NCBI GenBank assembly: GCA_934512105.1
Contig: CAKSWQ010000006.1
Location: 1 to 64,000 of the forward strand
From: an uncultured Faecalibacterium sp.
Lineage (GTDB): Bacteria > Bacillota > Clostridia > Oscillospirales > Ruminococcaceae
Length of the DNA: 64,000 nucleotides
Direction: 5' to 3'
A program made the translations under genes and the position numbers. This document shows, piece by piece, positions 16,202 through 25,664 of this stretch (position 1 is the first letter of the stretch; every line of letters starts with the position of its first letter). The notes beneath the pieces are model-generated. The model worked only from the letters and a program-made list of their open reading frames with translations. It ran no database searches and was not told where the DNA came from.

Positions 16202-18205
16202 ATGCAGATTTTGACCCACATTATTTTTCTCCTGAATCTCTTGAAAACGCTCATCGGTCATCTGGTGGAACTGGCTCCGCCCAATGTCTACGATGCCAAA
16301 TACGTTAAGTGGAGCATCGCAGATTTGCCTATCCTGCCGCAGAAGTGGCAGTATCTGGTGTCTGCCAGCACCAAAAAACAGTTTGGCATCCTGCAAAAGC
16401 TGATGTACCGCCTGGATGTGGAGAGCGTGATCTGCGCTACGGATTCCGGACGGGAGGGAGAACTCATCTTCCGGCTGGTGTACCAGCAAGCGGGCTGCAA
16501 AAAGCCGTTCTCTCGCCTGTGGCTGTCCAGCATGGAGGAAAACGCCATCCGGGAAGGTTTCACCCATCTCAAACCGTCAACTGAATACGATGCCTTGTAT
16601 GAGGCGGCTTTATGCCGGGAACGTGCCGACTGGATGGTCGGCATCAATGCGTCCCGGCTTTTTTCGTGCCTGTACGGTCAACCGCTGGCGGTAGGGCGTG
16701 TTATGACCCCGGTGCTTGCCATGACGGTGGTGCGAGAAGCCGCCATCGCTGCCTTTACCCCGGAAAAATTCTACACGGTTGCCCTGACCCTTGTAGACGG
16801 CGGCACCGCATCCAGCAAGCGGTTTGCCCAGAAAGAGGATGCGGAACTGCTGCTTTCCAAATGCCGAAAGGAGGGGTGTGTCACGGTGCAGAAGATGGAA
16901 CGCAAGGAAAAGTCCGAAAGCCCGCCGCCGCTCTATGACCTTACCGCATTGCAGCGGGATTCCAACAGTCTGCTGGGATTTACGGCACAGCAAACCTTGG
17001 ATTATGCCCAAAGTCTTTACGAAAAACGGCTCATCACTTACCCTCGCACGGATAGCCGGTTTTTGACGGAGGACATGGCGGCATCCCTGCCGGGGCTGGT
17101 GGCAGATACAGGCAAGGCGTTTGCCGTGGAGGACCCGTTTCCCATCCATGTGCAACAGGTCATCAATGGCAGCAAAGTCACCGACCACCATGCACTGCTG
17201 CCCACGAAAAGCATGGCAAAAGCAGACCTTGCCGCTCTCCCTGCCGGGGAGCGGAGTGTCCTGCGGCTGATTGCCGCACGGCTGCTCTGCGCCGTAGGCG
17301 AACCACACCGCTATGCAGAAACCACCTTGACCACCCTCTGCGCCGGGGAGGAATTTTCCGCAAAAGGCAAGGTGGTGCTGTCCGAGGGATGGAAAGCCAC
17401 GGAGCGAAAAATGCTGGGCGAGCTGCTGGGCAAGCAGAAAGAACCGGCTGTTCTGCCCGATGTGCAGGAGCAGAGCCAGTGCAGCGTTGCCGGTGCTGAA
17501 CTGAAGGAAGGTCAAACGTCCCCGCCGAAATCCTACACGGAAGATACCCTCCTGTCAGCTATGCAGGCAGCGGGTGCAGACAATATGCCGGAAGGCGTGG
17601 AACGTCAGGGTATCGGCACCCCGGCAACCCGTGCCGCAACCATTGAAAAACTGGTGCAGAAGGGTTTTCTGGAGCGAAAGGGCAACAAGAAAACCAAGTT
17701 GCTGATTCCCACCGACAAAGGAAAGGCATTGATTACCGTGATGCCCGAAGAAATCCAATCCCCGGAAATGACCGCCGATTGGGAAACAAAATTGCTGCAA
17801 ATCGAACGTGGCGAAATAGAGCCGAGCGAATTTATGACTGAAATTAAAGAGATGATCTCCTCGCTGGTAACGACCACCGAGGCTGCGAAGGGAGCGAATG
17901 CACTTATGAAAAACAAGATTATTGGTATCTGCCCGAACTGCGGGAAGCCTGTTGTGGAGCGTGAAAAGGGCTGGTTCTGCGAGAACCGGGAGTGCCGTTT
18001 TGTGCTGTGGAAGGACAATGCGTTCTTCAAGCGTCTGGGTAAGCGGCTGGACGCTCATGTGGCTGACAAGCTGCTGCGGGATGGCCGGGTCCGGCTGAAG
18101 GACTGCAAGAGCACCAAGGGCAAGACCTACAATGCCACCGTGCTGCTGGGCACCGAACCCGATGGCCGCAGCAAGTTTTCTTTGGAATTTGAGGGTGGAC
18201 GCTGA
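16202..18205 (+). pseudogene. topB: Topoisomerase III with replaced N-terminus
   Basis: A 667-residue type IA topoisomerase-like ORF. From GHLVELAPPNVYD (residue 19) it follows ICE topoisomerase III: DSGREGE acidic triad of TOPRIM (about 80), active-site Tyr in LITYPRTDSRF (about 280), and a zinc ribbon CPNCGK near 575. The family start (MKLVIAEKPSVA with the first catalytic Glu, some 35 residues) is missing and replaced by MQILTHIIFLLNLLKTLI, which is in frame and has its own ribosome site. This looks like an in-frame deletion fusion; I expect loss of strand-transfer activity. Confidence 0.75.
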
Positions 18206-19473
18206 TGAAAGATGACGCCGTGATAAAGGACAACGAGGCAGTCTACCTCCTCAACGAGCAGACGTATCTGCATCTGCGGGAAAATCTCGCAGGTGTCGGG
18301 TATGAGGTCTTTGACAAGAATAGCCCCCTCCCGGTGGAGGAAGGGCAGATTCCACGGGAAGTTCTGGGCAACACCCAGCGGCGCATCGAAACCGCCCGTG
18401 CGTACTATCTGGCAGAGCATCAGGATGAACCTGTGGGGAGGATTCAAAATGTCGCTGTCACCACCTTGGAGAAGTTTCGCTCCGGGGTTCGCAGGCGCAG
18501 GAATCTGGCTCCACGTTCCCTGCCTGAGAATGATGTGCGGTTTATCGACCCGATGTATAACGAGTTGTTCCGTGTGCCAGACGGCGGCGTTGTGCAGATA
18601 ACCTACCCGGATGGGCACCAGCGTTCCGAGAAGGTCGAATATCTCGATGACTATCACATGAAAATCGGGTCCACCGTGCAGCATATCTGCGAATTTGCAG
18701 AGCGCATGGCACGCAGCCGTGGCATCGTAGAGCCGGAGCCGCTGACGCTGCAGGAGCAGCGGGCGTGGAATCTGGAATACGACTATTACCTCACCGTGCA
18801 GGCAGATAATGGCTCATGGAATTATGCTCTCTATCAAGGTGATTGCTGTCTGCTGGAGCGTGGAAAAATTGATGCCCCCGAACTGATGATCGAAGAAGTG
18901 CGGGATGAAATTATGTACACCCATAACCTTCGGAACAAGGACTGCATCCTGCTCTGCCAAGAGGAGTTTGCCCAGAAACTCGCAGACCGAAACGAAATAC
19001 AGTCGTATCGGATGAAGCAATTCCAGCAGAGTGGGCACGACTGCTATCTGATCATGCAGCTGCATCAGGATGCAGACCCTGCGCTCCGCTTTGCCGCCAT
19101 GCGCTATCTGAATAAGCAGAACATCGCTCCGGTTATCGAGAATTACGAGATCCTTTACCGGGGCAATCTCCCGGAAGGAAAGCGCAGCGTTCCGCAGGCG
19201 GAATTGCTGGAGCAGCTGTATCAGAAATTCAACTGCGCCCGACCGACAGATTACCATGGGCACAGCCTGTCGGTCAGCGATGTGATCATGCTGAATCAGG
19301 ACGGAAAAATTTCGGCGCATTATGTGGACAGCATCGGTTTCAAGGAACTGCCGGGGTTTCTGGATAAAAAGCCGGAACGCACCTCGGTTTTGCAAAATCT
19401 TAAAGAGAAGTGCGATGCCCCGGAGTGCAATCCAACTGGATGCCGGAAAGTGAGGAATGCACATGAACTTTAA
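18205..19473 (+). CDS. YodL-domain ICE protein
   Basis: A 422-residue protein. Residues about 275-385 (CYLIMQLHQDADPALRFAAM..., HSLSVSDVIMLNQ...ISAHYVDSIGFKELPGF) match the YodL domain that accompanies topoisomerase III in Tn1549-like ICEs. The preceding half has further domains of the same class (LPD-like) that I cannot name with certainty. It starts on the topoisomerase stop (TGATGA). Its molecular role is unknown. It appears intact. Confidence 0.7.
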   Translation: MKDDAVIKDNEAVYLLNEQTYLHLRENLAGVGYEVFDKNSPLPVEEGQIPREVLGNTQRRIETARAYYLAEHQDEPVGRIQNVAVTTLEKFRSGVRRRRNLAPRSLPENDVRFIDPMYNELFRVPDGGVVQITYPDGHQRSEKVEYLDDYHMKIGSTVQHICEFAERMARSRGIVEPEPLTLQEQRAWNLEYDYYLTVQADNGSWNYALYQGDCCLLERGKIDAPELMIEEVRDEIMYTHNLRNKDCILLCQEEFAQKLADRNEIQSYRMKQFQQSGHDCYLIMQLHQDADPALRFAAMRYLNKQNIAPVIENYEILYRGNLPEGKRSVPQAELLEQLYQKFNCARPTDYHGHSLSVSDVIMLNQDGKISAHYVDSIGFKELPGFLDKKPERTSVLQNLKEKCDAPECNPTGCRKVRNAHEL

Positions 19474-19666
19474 TCACGAAGAATTGACCTTGATGATGCT
19501 CTACAACGCCGGCACCCGGCTGGGGCTGGTGCAAGAGTTACGGCTCATGCAGTGCTACCTGATGCCGGACGAAACTGCCCTGCGGGAACTGTCGGAACAG
19601 GTCATTGAAAAGCTGAAACTGCTGACGGATGCGGAGTTTGCCGAGTTGGAATTTCCACTGGACTGA
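19463..19666 (+). CDS. Transposon-transfer assisting protein (TTRAP)
   Basis: A 67-residue protein, MNFNHEELTLMMLYNAGTR..., matching the TTRAP family (PF14203) in length and in the YNxGTRxGL and LPDETxLRxL patterns, ending TDAEFAELEFPLD. TGAGGA precedes the second ATG (19463) at suitable distance, so it is preferred over 19457. It overlaps the YodL gene end. A GCCGCC-TGCG-GGCGGC hairpin follows at 19672-19687. Confidence 0.75.
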   Translation: MNFNHEELTLMMLYNAGTRLGLVQELRLMQCYLMPDETALRELSEQVIEKLKLLTDAEFAELEFPLD

Positions 19667-19697
19667 TTTTTGCCGCCTGCGGGCGGCGTACATACCG

Positions 19698-20720
19698 TTA
19701 TGGTGCGGCTCTGTAATATTTCGATAATTTTTTTAGCGATACTAAATACCGATTGGCATAATACTTTTGATGTATTGGGCCGATTTCATTACGAAAATCT
19801 CTTATATCATTCGATATTTCAGTGGATGTTGAGGCGATATTTCCCAGGACTTCAACTCCTTGCAGAGTTTTGATTTTGAGCGGAATCGATGCCAGTTTCA
19901 AAGCAAAACTCGGTAATTTCTGCATCAGGTGCACAAATGCCGGATTCTGTTGAAGCTCTTTTTCCATTGAATAATCAGGCGTACCATTATTACGTTTTTC
20001 TATTACATTATCAACTGCCGCAATATATGCTTTTCGCTCCCAAGCGAAACTATCCGACTGTCGGATTTTCAGAATATAGTCCAGTGGAATTTGTTTCAAG
20101 TACAATGGAACGGCAAATTGAATTTCTTGGCGTGCGACTTGCAGGTTTTTTATACTTCCATTTGAGTTTTTTGAAGGTCTTGCAATGCTTCTTATTAGGC
20201 TCTCTTCGTACTGAACGCTATCGGAAATCAAATCTATGTGTTCTCGTTCGGAAATAGCTTCAGCCAAATAACTCATATAAAGATTGAGAACATCACGAGA
20301 AAGTTTCAATCCTCTAGGTGCTTTTTCGCCAAAATGATTCTCTATACAATATTCTGCAAAACCCGCATCATATTTTCCTTCATAGAGCAGAACATCATGT
20401 TTGTCTTGATTCCGCCATAGTTGTAAATGATCATTGTCAGATGTACCTGCATACCTACGATAATACTTTTTTTCGAGTTCGACTTCAAGATTTTTTAGCG
20501 CCAATCCATATGCAACATCCATGTCATCGGGAAGCGGACGCTTAATGCGAATTAAATCCGAATGTTCTTTTACATTCATAAATGTAGGCGTAAGATAACT
20601 TTCTTCAGGTGCATGAATGTAAGGTATTATGGGACTAATGTGATCCAAATACAAAAGTGCAAATTTTAGCCATGTTTCATCCTTCACTTCAAATCCGGGA
20701 TAATATAGCAATTCCTTCAT
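19698..20720 (-). CDS. Accessory protein, DUF6236-like
   Basis: A 340-residue soluble protein beginning MKELLYYPGFEVKDETWLKFALLYLDHISPIIPY, a pattern I associate with DUF6236 proteins of accessory regions. No catalytic motif is evident. A hydrophobic helix pair near residues 265-300 may be structural. It is AT-rich, on the strand opposite to the ICE genes, and sits between TTRAP and the helicase where these genes are normally adjacent, so it was inserted. GGAGG lies before the start and a minus-strand promoter is at 20744-20773. A defence or toxin role is possible but unproven. Confidence 0.6.
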   Translation of the reverse strand: MKELLYYPGFEVKDETWLKFALLYLDHISPIIPYIHAPEESYLTPTFMNVKEHSDLIRIKRPLPDDMDVAYGLALKNLEVELEKKYYRRYAGTSDNDHLQLWRNQDKHDVLLYEGKYDAGFAEYCIENHFGEKAPRGLKLSRDVLNLYMSYLAEAISEREHIDLISDSVQYEESLIRSIARPSKNSNGSIKNLQVARQEIQFAVPLYLKQIPLDYILKIRQSDSFAWERKAYIAAVDNVIEKRNNGTPDYSMEKELQQNPAFVHLMQKLPSFALKLASIPLKIKTLQGVEVLGNIASTSTEISNDIRDFRNEIGPIHQKYYANRYLVSLKKLSKYYRAAP

Positions 20721-20743
20721 TGGTTATGCCTCCTAACAATTTT

Positions 20744-20773
20744 ATTTTAACATAACAAGTACTATATCTTCAA
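20744..20773 (-). promoter_or_regulatory. Promoter for DUF6236-like gene
   Basis: On the minus strand TTGAAG (20768-20773) and TAAAAT (20744-20749) are 18 bases apart, 24 bases upstream of the gene. Confidence 0.45.
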
Positions 20774-20805
20774 TTGCTAATTCATCATTGAAAAGGAGGA
20801 ACACT

Positions 20806-22952
20806 ATGCCAAGCAAAACCGAAGAATATCTCGCCCTTGCCCAGCGCACAGCCAACGGCTTGACCCGGTATTGGGAAAGCTGGACGGACTATCTGACCAC
20901 CGCATCCCGGCTGTACAAGTACCCTTTTACAGACCAGTTGATGATCTACGCTCAGCGCCCGGATGCCACCGCCTGCGCTGACTATGATGTTTGGAACAAC
21001 CGGATGAACCGCTATGTGCGCCGAGGTGCCAAGGGCATCGCCCTGCTGGACGAATCCAGCGGATTCCCGCGCCTGCACTACGTTTTCGATGTGTCGGACA
21101 CCGGGGTGCGCCGCAATTCTCGTGACCCGGAGGTGTGGCAGTACAACGATGACTTGAAACAGCCTGTTTCGGAAATGCTCGCCGCCACCTACGGTATCAG
21201 CGGAGAGCGTGTCAGTCAGCAGCTTGCGGACGTTGCTGGGAAACTGGTGGCAGACTACTGGGACAACAACGGCGGCGACATTCGCGCCATCGTTGACGGT
21301 TCGCTTCTGATGGATTATGATGAAGCCGGAGTGGAGATGCAGTTCAAGTCTGCTGCCGCCATCAGCGTCACCTACACGCTGCTGGAACGATGCGGATTTG
21401 AGCCGGATGGCTACTTTGACAAGGACGATTTTCGAGCCATCCACGAGTTTTCCACCCCGGATAGTGTCTACGCCCTCGGCGCAGCCGTCAGCGACATGAG
21501 CCGGGAGGTGCTGCGGAACATCGAGCGCACCGTAAAAACAACCATTCGCCGCCGAAACAACGAAAGGAGCCAATATGAATACGAACAGCAGGAACGTGAC
21601 CTACTCGACCGTCGGGGACTACCAGCTCCCGAACCTGACCCTGAACCAACCCCGGAAGCCGCTGGGCAAGTACGGCAGGCTGCGCCGGACGTACCTGATG
21701 AACCATCGCCCGATGCTGTACCACACGATGCTCCTGAACGGGAGCCTGTACCCGCACCTGATGGAGGTGGAGCAGACGGCAGAGTGCCGGATGCAGCAGA
21801 CCATGGTGCAGCTTCTGAAACAGACCCCGGCCCCAGACAAAGAGCAGAATCAGATGGCGTGGGTACAGCACATGAACAGCCTGAAAGCGCAGGCAGAGGA
21901 ACTGGTGCTGACGGAGCTGATCTACAGCTAAGTTTCTTCGATGCCCACATTCCCACCGAAGCAGCACAAATCGAATCTATCGACCAAGCGGAGAGCGAAA
22001 AAACGCCCTCCGCTTTTGTTTTGTCTCAGGCTGAAATCGAAAACGAACTGCGTAAGCACGGCTCAGGATTTGAGGGCGGTAAGCAGCGCATTATGGCACT
22101 GTACCAGACCCAGCCTGACCGCAATCTCCGTGCCAAAGCGTTAGCAAAAGAGTACGGCATCGGTGGGCACTCCCACGATTTTTTGAACGGCAGTCGAGGC
22201 TTTGTCAACCACGACGGGAGAGGACTGGAATTTGACCATTACCCCGAACACAAGAAATTTACGTTAAGCTGGACGCAGGTGGAAAAGTATATTGACCTGA
22301 TGATCCAGTCCGACCGCTACCTGACCGACAAAGAGAAGGAGCATTATTCGCCGCCGGTGCCCGTCAACACTGAGCCGGATGCCACCCTGACCCGTGCCCA
22401 AAAACTGATCCATGATTTTTGCTTGGAGGAATACGACTCCGAGCCGGACTTCTCTGACCTGTCCAAGATCGGTATTGCCTATACCAACGCCACCGATGAG
22501 GGAATCCCCATTCAAGTTAACGTAGATCTGGTGGGATACCGGGTGGAACGGTATCTGGGCGAGGTGCTGATCGACGAGCGGCAGTACGAAAGTCTGGAGG
22601 ACCTGACAGAGACCGAGTTGGAGGCTCTGGATTTTTCGGAGCTGGTCAGCGTCACGGACGAAGAATTGGAGCATTACCACAGCAAAGTGGAGGAACGCCC
22701 TGCACTGTTGCCGCTGGATGCCGCCACCGAGTACAACGCCCTGAAAGAGCAGCACCCGGATGCGCTGGTAGGTTTTGAACAGAACGGACAGTTTGAGTTT
22801 TACGGCGAGGATGCCAAGAAAATCTGCGAACTTCTGGGCGGCAAACTTCTGGAAAAGGAAACCGCACTGGGCACCGTCCCGGTCATGGGTTTCCCCCGCG
22901 ACCAGTGGGCATACCGTGCCAAGCAGCTGTGGCAGTGCGGCGAGAACGTCTA
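20806..22952 (+). pseudogene. N-terminal part of giant ICE helicase, truncated
   Basis: About 716 residues matching the start of the very large (usually over 2,000 residues) helicase/methylase-type protein encoded after TTRAP in Tn1549-like ICEs (MPSKTEEYLALAQRTANGLTRYWESWTDYLTTASRLYKYPF...). The Pro/Glu-rich linker is at about 270-390 and a globular region ends at AYRAKQLWQCGENVY. Homology stops at about 22,952, where ABC-transporter sequence begins; the frame then runs only to a stop at 23001. All helicase motifs are lost. AAAAGGAGGA precedes the 20806 ATG. Confidence 0.75.
21575..21931 (+). CDS. tnpV: TnpV nested out of frame in helicase gene
   Basis: A 118-residue TnpV (GDYQLPNLTLNQPRKPLGKYGRLRRTYL..., ending AEELVLTELIYS) read in the +1 frame inside the helicase linker. 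AAAGGAG lies 8 bases before its ATG. It shares the GKYG[RM]xRxYL core and terminal LIYS with the 5704 TnpV. In the helicase frame the same DNA encodes a low-complexity Pro/Glu/Asp-rich linker, so both frames can be tolerated. Stop at 21929-21931. Probably a real overprinted gene rather than a shadow. Confidence 0.75.
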   Translation: MNTNSRNVTYSTVGDYQLPNLTLNQPRKPLGKYGRLRRTYLMNHRPMLYHTMLLNGSLYPHLMEVEQTAECRMQQTMVQLLKQTPAPDKEQNQMAWVQHMNSLKAQAEELVLTELIYS

Positions 22953-23666
22953 TTTGCTTATCAGGACAAAGAAGTTCTGCATCATATCAGCTTTGCCATG
23001 AAGAAAAATTCCATGACTGCTTTAGTCGGACCTTCTGGCAGCGGCAAGTCTACTATTGCCAATCTGTTGGCGCGGCTTTGGGATGTAGAATCTGGCAGCG
23101 TAACAATACGAGGTGTGGACATTCGGAATGTACCTTTGGCAGAGCTGATGGAGCAGATCAGCATGGTATTCCAGCGGGTGTACTTATTCCAAGATACCAT
23201 TTACAACAATATCAGCATGGGCAAACCGGGTGCCACAGAGGAAGAAGTCTATGCAGCTGCTAAGAAGGCCCGCTGCTATGATTTCATCATGGCTTTGCCC
23301 GATGGATTCCAGACCGTAGTTGGTGAAGGCGGTGCTACACTCTCCGGCGGTAAAAAGCAGCGCATCTCGATTGCACGCTGCATCTTGAAAGATGCCCCTA
23401 TCATCATTTTGGATGAAGCTACCGCAAGCGTAGATACTGACAATGAAAGCTATATTCAGGAGGCTATCTCGGAACTGGTAAAGGGCAAAACACTTCTCGT
23501 AATTGCTCACCGTCTGAATACCATCCAAAATGCCGATCAGATTTTGGTCATTGACAACGGCCAGATTGCACAGCAGGGCACTCACGAAGAACTTTTGAAG
23601 CAACCCGGCATTTATCAGGACTTTGTCAACATCCGAAAAAATGCGGCTGGATGGAGCCTTGCTTAA
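22953..23666 (+). pseudogene. ABC transporter ATPase domain, 5' truncated
   Basis: From FAYQDKEVLHHISFAM the sequence is the nucleotide-binding half of an MsbA/LmrA-type ABC exporter: Walker A VGPSGSGKS, Q-loop MVFQRVYLF, signature LSGGKKQR, Walker B IIILDEATAS, H-loop IAHRLN. The membrane domain and start codon are missing. The only in-frame ATG (22905) lies in helicase sequence without a ribosome site. The fragment ends with a normal stop and was joined to the helicase at about 22,953. Confidence 0.85.
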
Positions 23667-23743
23667 CAAAATTCAGCGTATGCGATGCGGAGCATTAAAT
23701 ATCTGTGGGAAGCTGTTCGCCGAAGATTCTATAGAAGAAATCT

Positions 23744-24169
23744 ATGCAAAAAATTGAAGTTATTGTTCGTATCACGAGAGACCACTGCCCTCCCCAAGAG
23801 CAGACTATTTTCGAGTGGATTGAAACGAACCGTGCTACGCCAGACACTTTGAATTATCCCGGTCTGGAAATAAACTTGGAACACCGTCGTGTTTTCAAAA
23901 ATGGACAGGAAGTGTACATGAGCCGTTACGAATATGGTGTTTTAAGTTTAATGGCACGTCATCCGGGGCAATTGTTCACAAAAGAGCAGATATTTGAAGC
24001 CGTATGGCATCAGGATAGTGAAAGCTGCCTGACTGCTGTCACCAATACAATTGGACGTATCCGGCAAAAAATCGAGGACGATAGATCCGCTCCTGTTTAT
24101 ATCCGAACGATTTCCAACCTCGGCTACCAATTTATGCCGAATGTTCTGGTGAAAAAAGACTCCGTATAA
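23744..24169 (+). CDS. Stand-alone winged-helix regulator (OmpR-type DNA-binding)
   Basis: A 141-residue protein whose C-terminal 95 residues form an OmpR/PhoB-type winged helix (LEINLEHRRVFKNGQEVYMSRYEYGVLSLMARHPGQLFTKEQIFEAVW...YIRTISNLGYQF). The first 40 residues (MQKIEVIVRITRDHC) are not a receiver domain, so it cannot be phosphorylated in the usual way. It may act constitutively or be regulated by level. It follows the broken ABC gene by 77 bases and may have travelled with it. A terminator follows. Confidence 0.7.
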   Translation: MQKIEVIVRITRDHCPPQEQTIFEWIETNRATPDTLNYPGLEINLEHRRVFKNGQEVYMSRYEYGVLSLMARHPGQLFTKEQIFEAVWHQDSESCLTAVTNTIGRIRQKIEDDRSAPVYIRTISNLGYQFMPNVLVKKDSV

Positions 24170-24173
24170 CGAT

Positions 24174-24218
24174 AAAAGCCATACTCAACGGGCAACTTAG
24201 ACCTTGAGTATGGCTTTT
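24174..24218 (+). terminator. Terminator after winged-helix gene
   Basis: AAAAGCCATACTCAA pairs with TTGAGTATGGCTTTT over 15 bp with a 15-base loop, five bases after the stop. Confidence 0.8.
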
Positions 24219-24312
24219 GTCATTATCTGGAAAGACAAAAATTGACATCCTTGCAATCGAAAATAATCTTTTCTAAAATAATATAGAAAAAAGATTTTAG
24301 GGGGGCAGTAAG

Positions 24313-24534
24313 ATGTTATCCTTTGCAGATGTTTTAAAAGAGTTTGATGAGTTTTTGCAAACTGCATCTTATTTAGAAGTTCTTCCATGCCGCTGGGGGT
24401 ATGTACGGCTTTTTAATGAGGGTGATCCTATCAATTTCTATGCAGTCTTGTGCCGTACTCCGCAAGAGTTATATGACACACTGGAAAATGATCTTGCCAT
24501 TGAAAAAGAGGTTCAAAATCCACTACGAGACTGA
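24313..24534 (+). CDS. Small hypothetical protein (73 aa)
   Basis: An acidic 73-residue protein, MLSFADVLKEFDEFLQTASYLEV..., with a preceding GGGGGG-rich ribosome site (24300-24306). No recognised domain. It looks like a single compact alpha/beta fold (strand YVRLFN, then helix TPQELYDTLENDL). It lies between the winged-helix gene and a convergent XRE gene in regulatory cargo. Function unknown. Confidence 0.55.
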   Translation: MLSFADVLKEFDEFLQTASYLEVLPCRWGYVRLFNEGDPINFYAVLCRTPQELYDTLENDLAIEKEVQNPLRD

Positions 24535-24656
24535 TTACGAGAAAATTATTGTGTAATTCGTTTGTTTTTCGTGTGCTTTTATTGAGCAGCCTGATAAAAT
24601 ATTGCGTATTCAGACAAAAGAACGCCAGAAAGGTTTGCAACGTCCTCGCTGGCGGT

Positions 24657-25022
24657 TCATGTGTTTTTATTCTGCTTTGAAAATTCCGTCAAATGGATCG
24701 CAAGCGACCTTGTGGCATCCAGCAAGGTCTTTCGCATTTCTGGCGGGCAAGCAAGATAAATCGATTCCAGCTCCCGGCATTCGCGTTCTGCTTCTGATAG
24801 GTTCGGGTTGATAACCGAATCCAGGGAAAGCGGCAGAACATGGAGAATGGCACTTAAAATGTCAAAAGAAGGATTCTGCTTTCCATTTTCAATATTGGCG
24901 ATATACTTCACCGAAACATTACTTTTCAGTGCCAATTGATTCTGTGTCATTTTCATCGCCTTTCGGACAGCTTTTATCTGCTTCCCCAGAGCGATCGCAT
25001 CTGCATTCGGCATCATCATCAC
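24657..25022 (-). CDS. XRE-family HTH regulator
   Basis: A 121-residue protein with a classical HTH (about residues 12-65: LGKQIKAVRKAMKMTQNQLALKSNVSVKYIANIENGKQNPSFDIL) and a helical C-terminal dimerisation region. The start is uncertain among four adjacent Met codons; TTGAGGTG fits the later ones best. It is the only minus-strand gene between 23.7 and 28 kb and is divergent from the regulatory block beginning at 25440. Confidence 0.75.
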   Translation of the reverse strand: MMMMPNADAIALGKQIKAVRKAMKMTQNQLALKSNVSVKYIANIENGKQNPSFDILSAILHVLPLSLDSVINPNLSEAERECRELESIYLACPPEMRKTLLDATRSLAIHLTEFSKQNKNT

Positions 25023-25167
25023 CTCAATAGTATTGTATCGTTCTTGCGGAAAGAGCGGTATAACATCATCGTTCGGGTGATTTTGGCCTATTGTGCTGTT
25101 TTTTGTTTTTTCCCGGTCGAGTTATAAAAAAACGGTAACTCGTCCGGGCGATTCTACGCGCCATCCG

Positions 25168-25205
25168 ATCACAGTTGCCGTTTGTGGAGGTAACTGTGAT
25201 TTTTT
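25168..25205 (+). terminator. Intrinsic terminator in regulatory gap
   Basis: ATCACAGTT pairs with AACTGTGAT and a T run follows (25200-25205). No coding gene precedes it on the plus strand within 600 bases, so it may end a leader or short RNA. Confidence 0.6.
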
Positions 25206-25267
25206 ATTGGGGTGACGCATCAAAAAAAGCCTGTCTGATGCCGTAGGCCAGATTGTCCCGGAACGGG

Positions 25268-25350
25268 CACAATCGTTCCGTTCCACCCTCCACAATCGTA
25301 CCGTTGTGCTATATTGCGCCAGCTTCCCGCTATGGGAGGCTGGCGTTTTT
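25268..25350 (+). promoter_or_regulatory. Paired direct repeats and terminator
   Basis: CACAATCGTTCCGTT (25268-25282) and CACAATCGTACCGTT (25291-25305) are 15-base repeats with one difference, 23 bases apart. A 12-bp stem follows, CGCCAGCTTCCC/GGGAGGCTGGCG with a T run (25317-25350). They may be an operator plus attenuator for the genes at 25440. The remaining gap 25023-25439 shows no gene. Confidence 0.45.
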
Positions 25351-25439
25351 GCGCTTTTGGAGCCAAAGTGCCGCAGTCCGCCAGATGCTTCCTGCCCGAA
25401 TAATTACTTTACGAGAAGATAACTGGAGGATTATTGAAA

Positions 25440-25664
25440 ATGAAATCGACCTATTTGCTTCCGTGGTTCAAGATGACCACATGGTACTTCCGACTGTCTC
25501 GATTGCTGGAAGTTTCCAACGTCAAAAAGCGCACCCAAAATCATGGTGCTGATGCCGACCGTATTTTCATGTTGGTGAAAAATCATGTGCTGGCCGTATC
25601 CGGCATGGGAGATGAAGCTCCGCCCACTCCCGGCGGAAGAAACGGAGGGAGTGATGTATTATGA
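25440..25664 (+). CDS. Small basic hypothetical protein
   Basis: A 74-residue ORF, MKSTYLLPWFKMTTWYFRLSRLLEV..., with TGGAGGA 9 bases upstream and an 11-base overlap with the XRE gene start, which argues for real coupled translation. The N-terminal half is aromatic and basic; the tail GGRNGGSDVL is probably unstructured. No family recognised. An overlapping ORF in another frame (25253-25552) is a weaker candidate. Confidence 0.4.
   Translation: MKSTYLLPWFKMTTWYFRLSRLLEVSNVKKRTQNHGADADRIFMLVKNHVLAVSGMGDEAPPTPGGRNGGSDVL

Noticed and set aside
22905-23666. Intact ABC transporter gene starting at ATG 22905
   Set aside because: The first residues come from helicase DNA read in another frame, no ribosome site precedes, and the membrane domain is absent.
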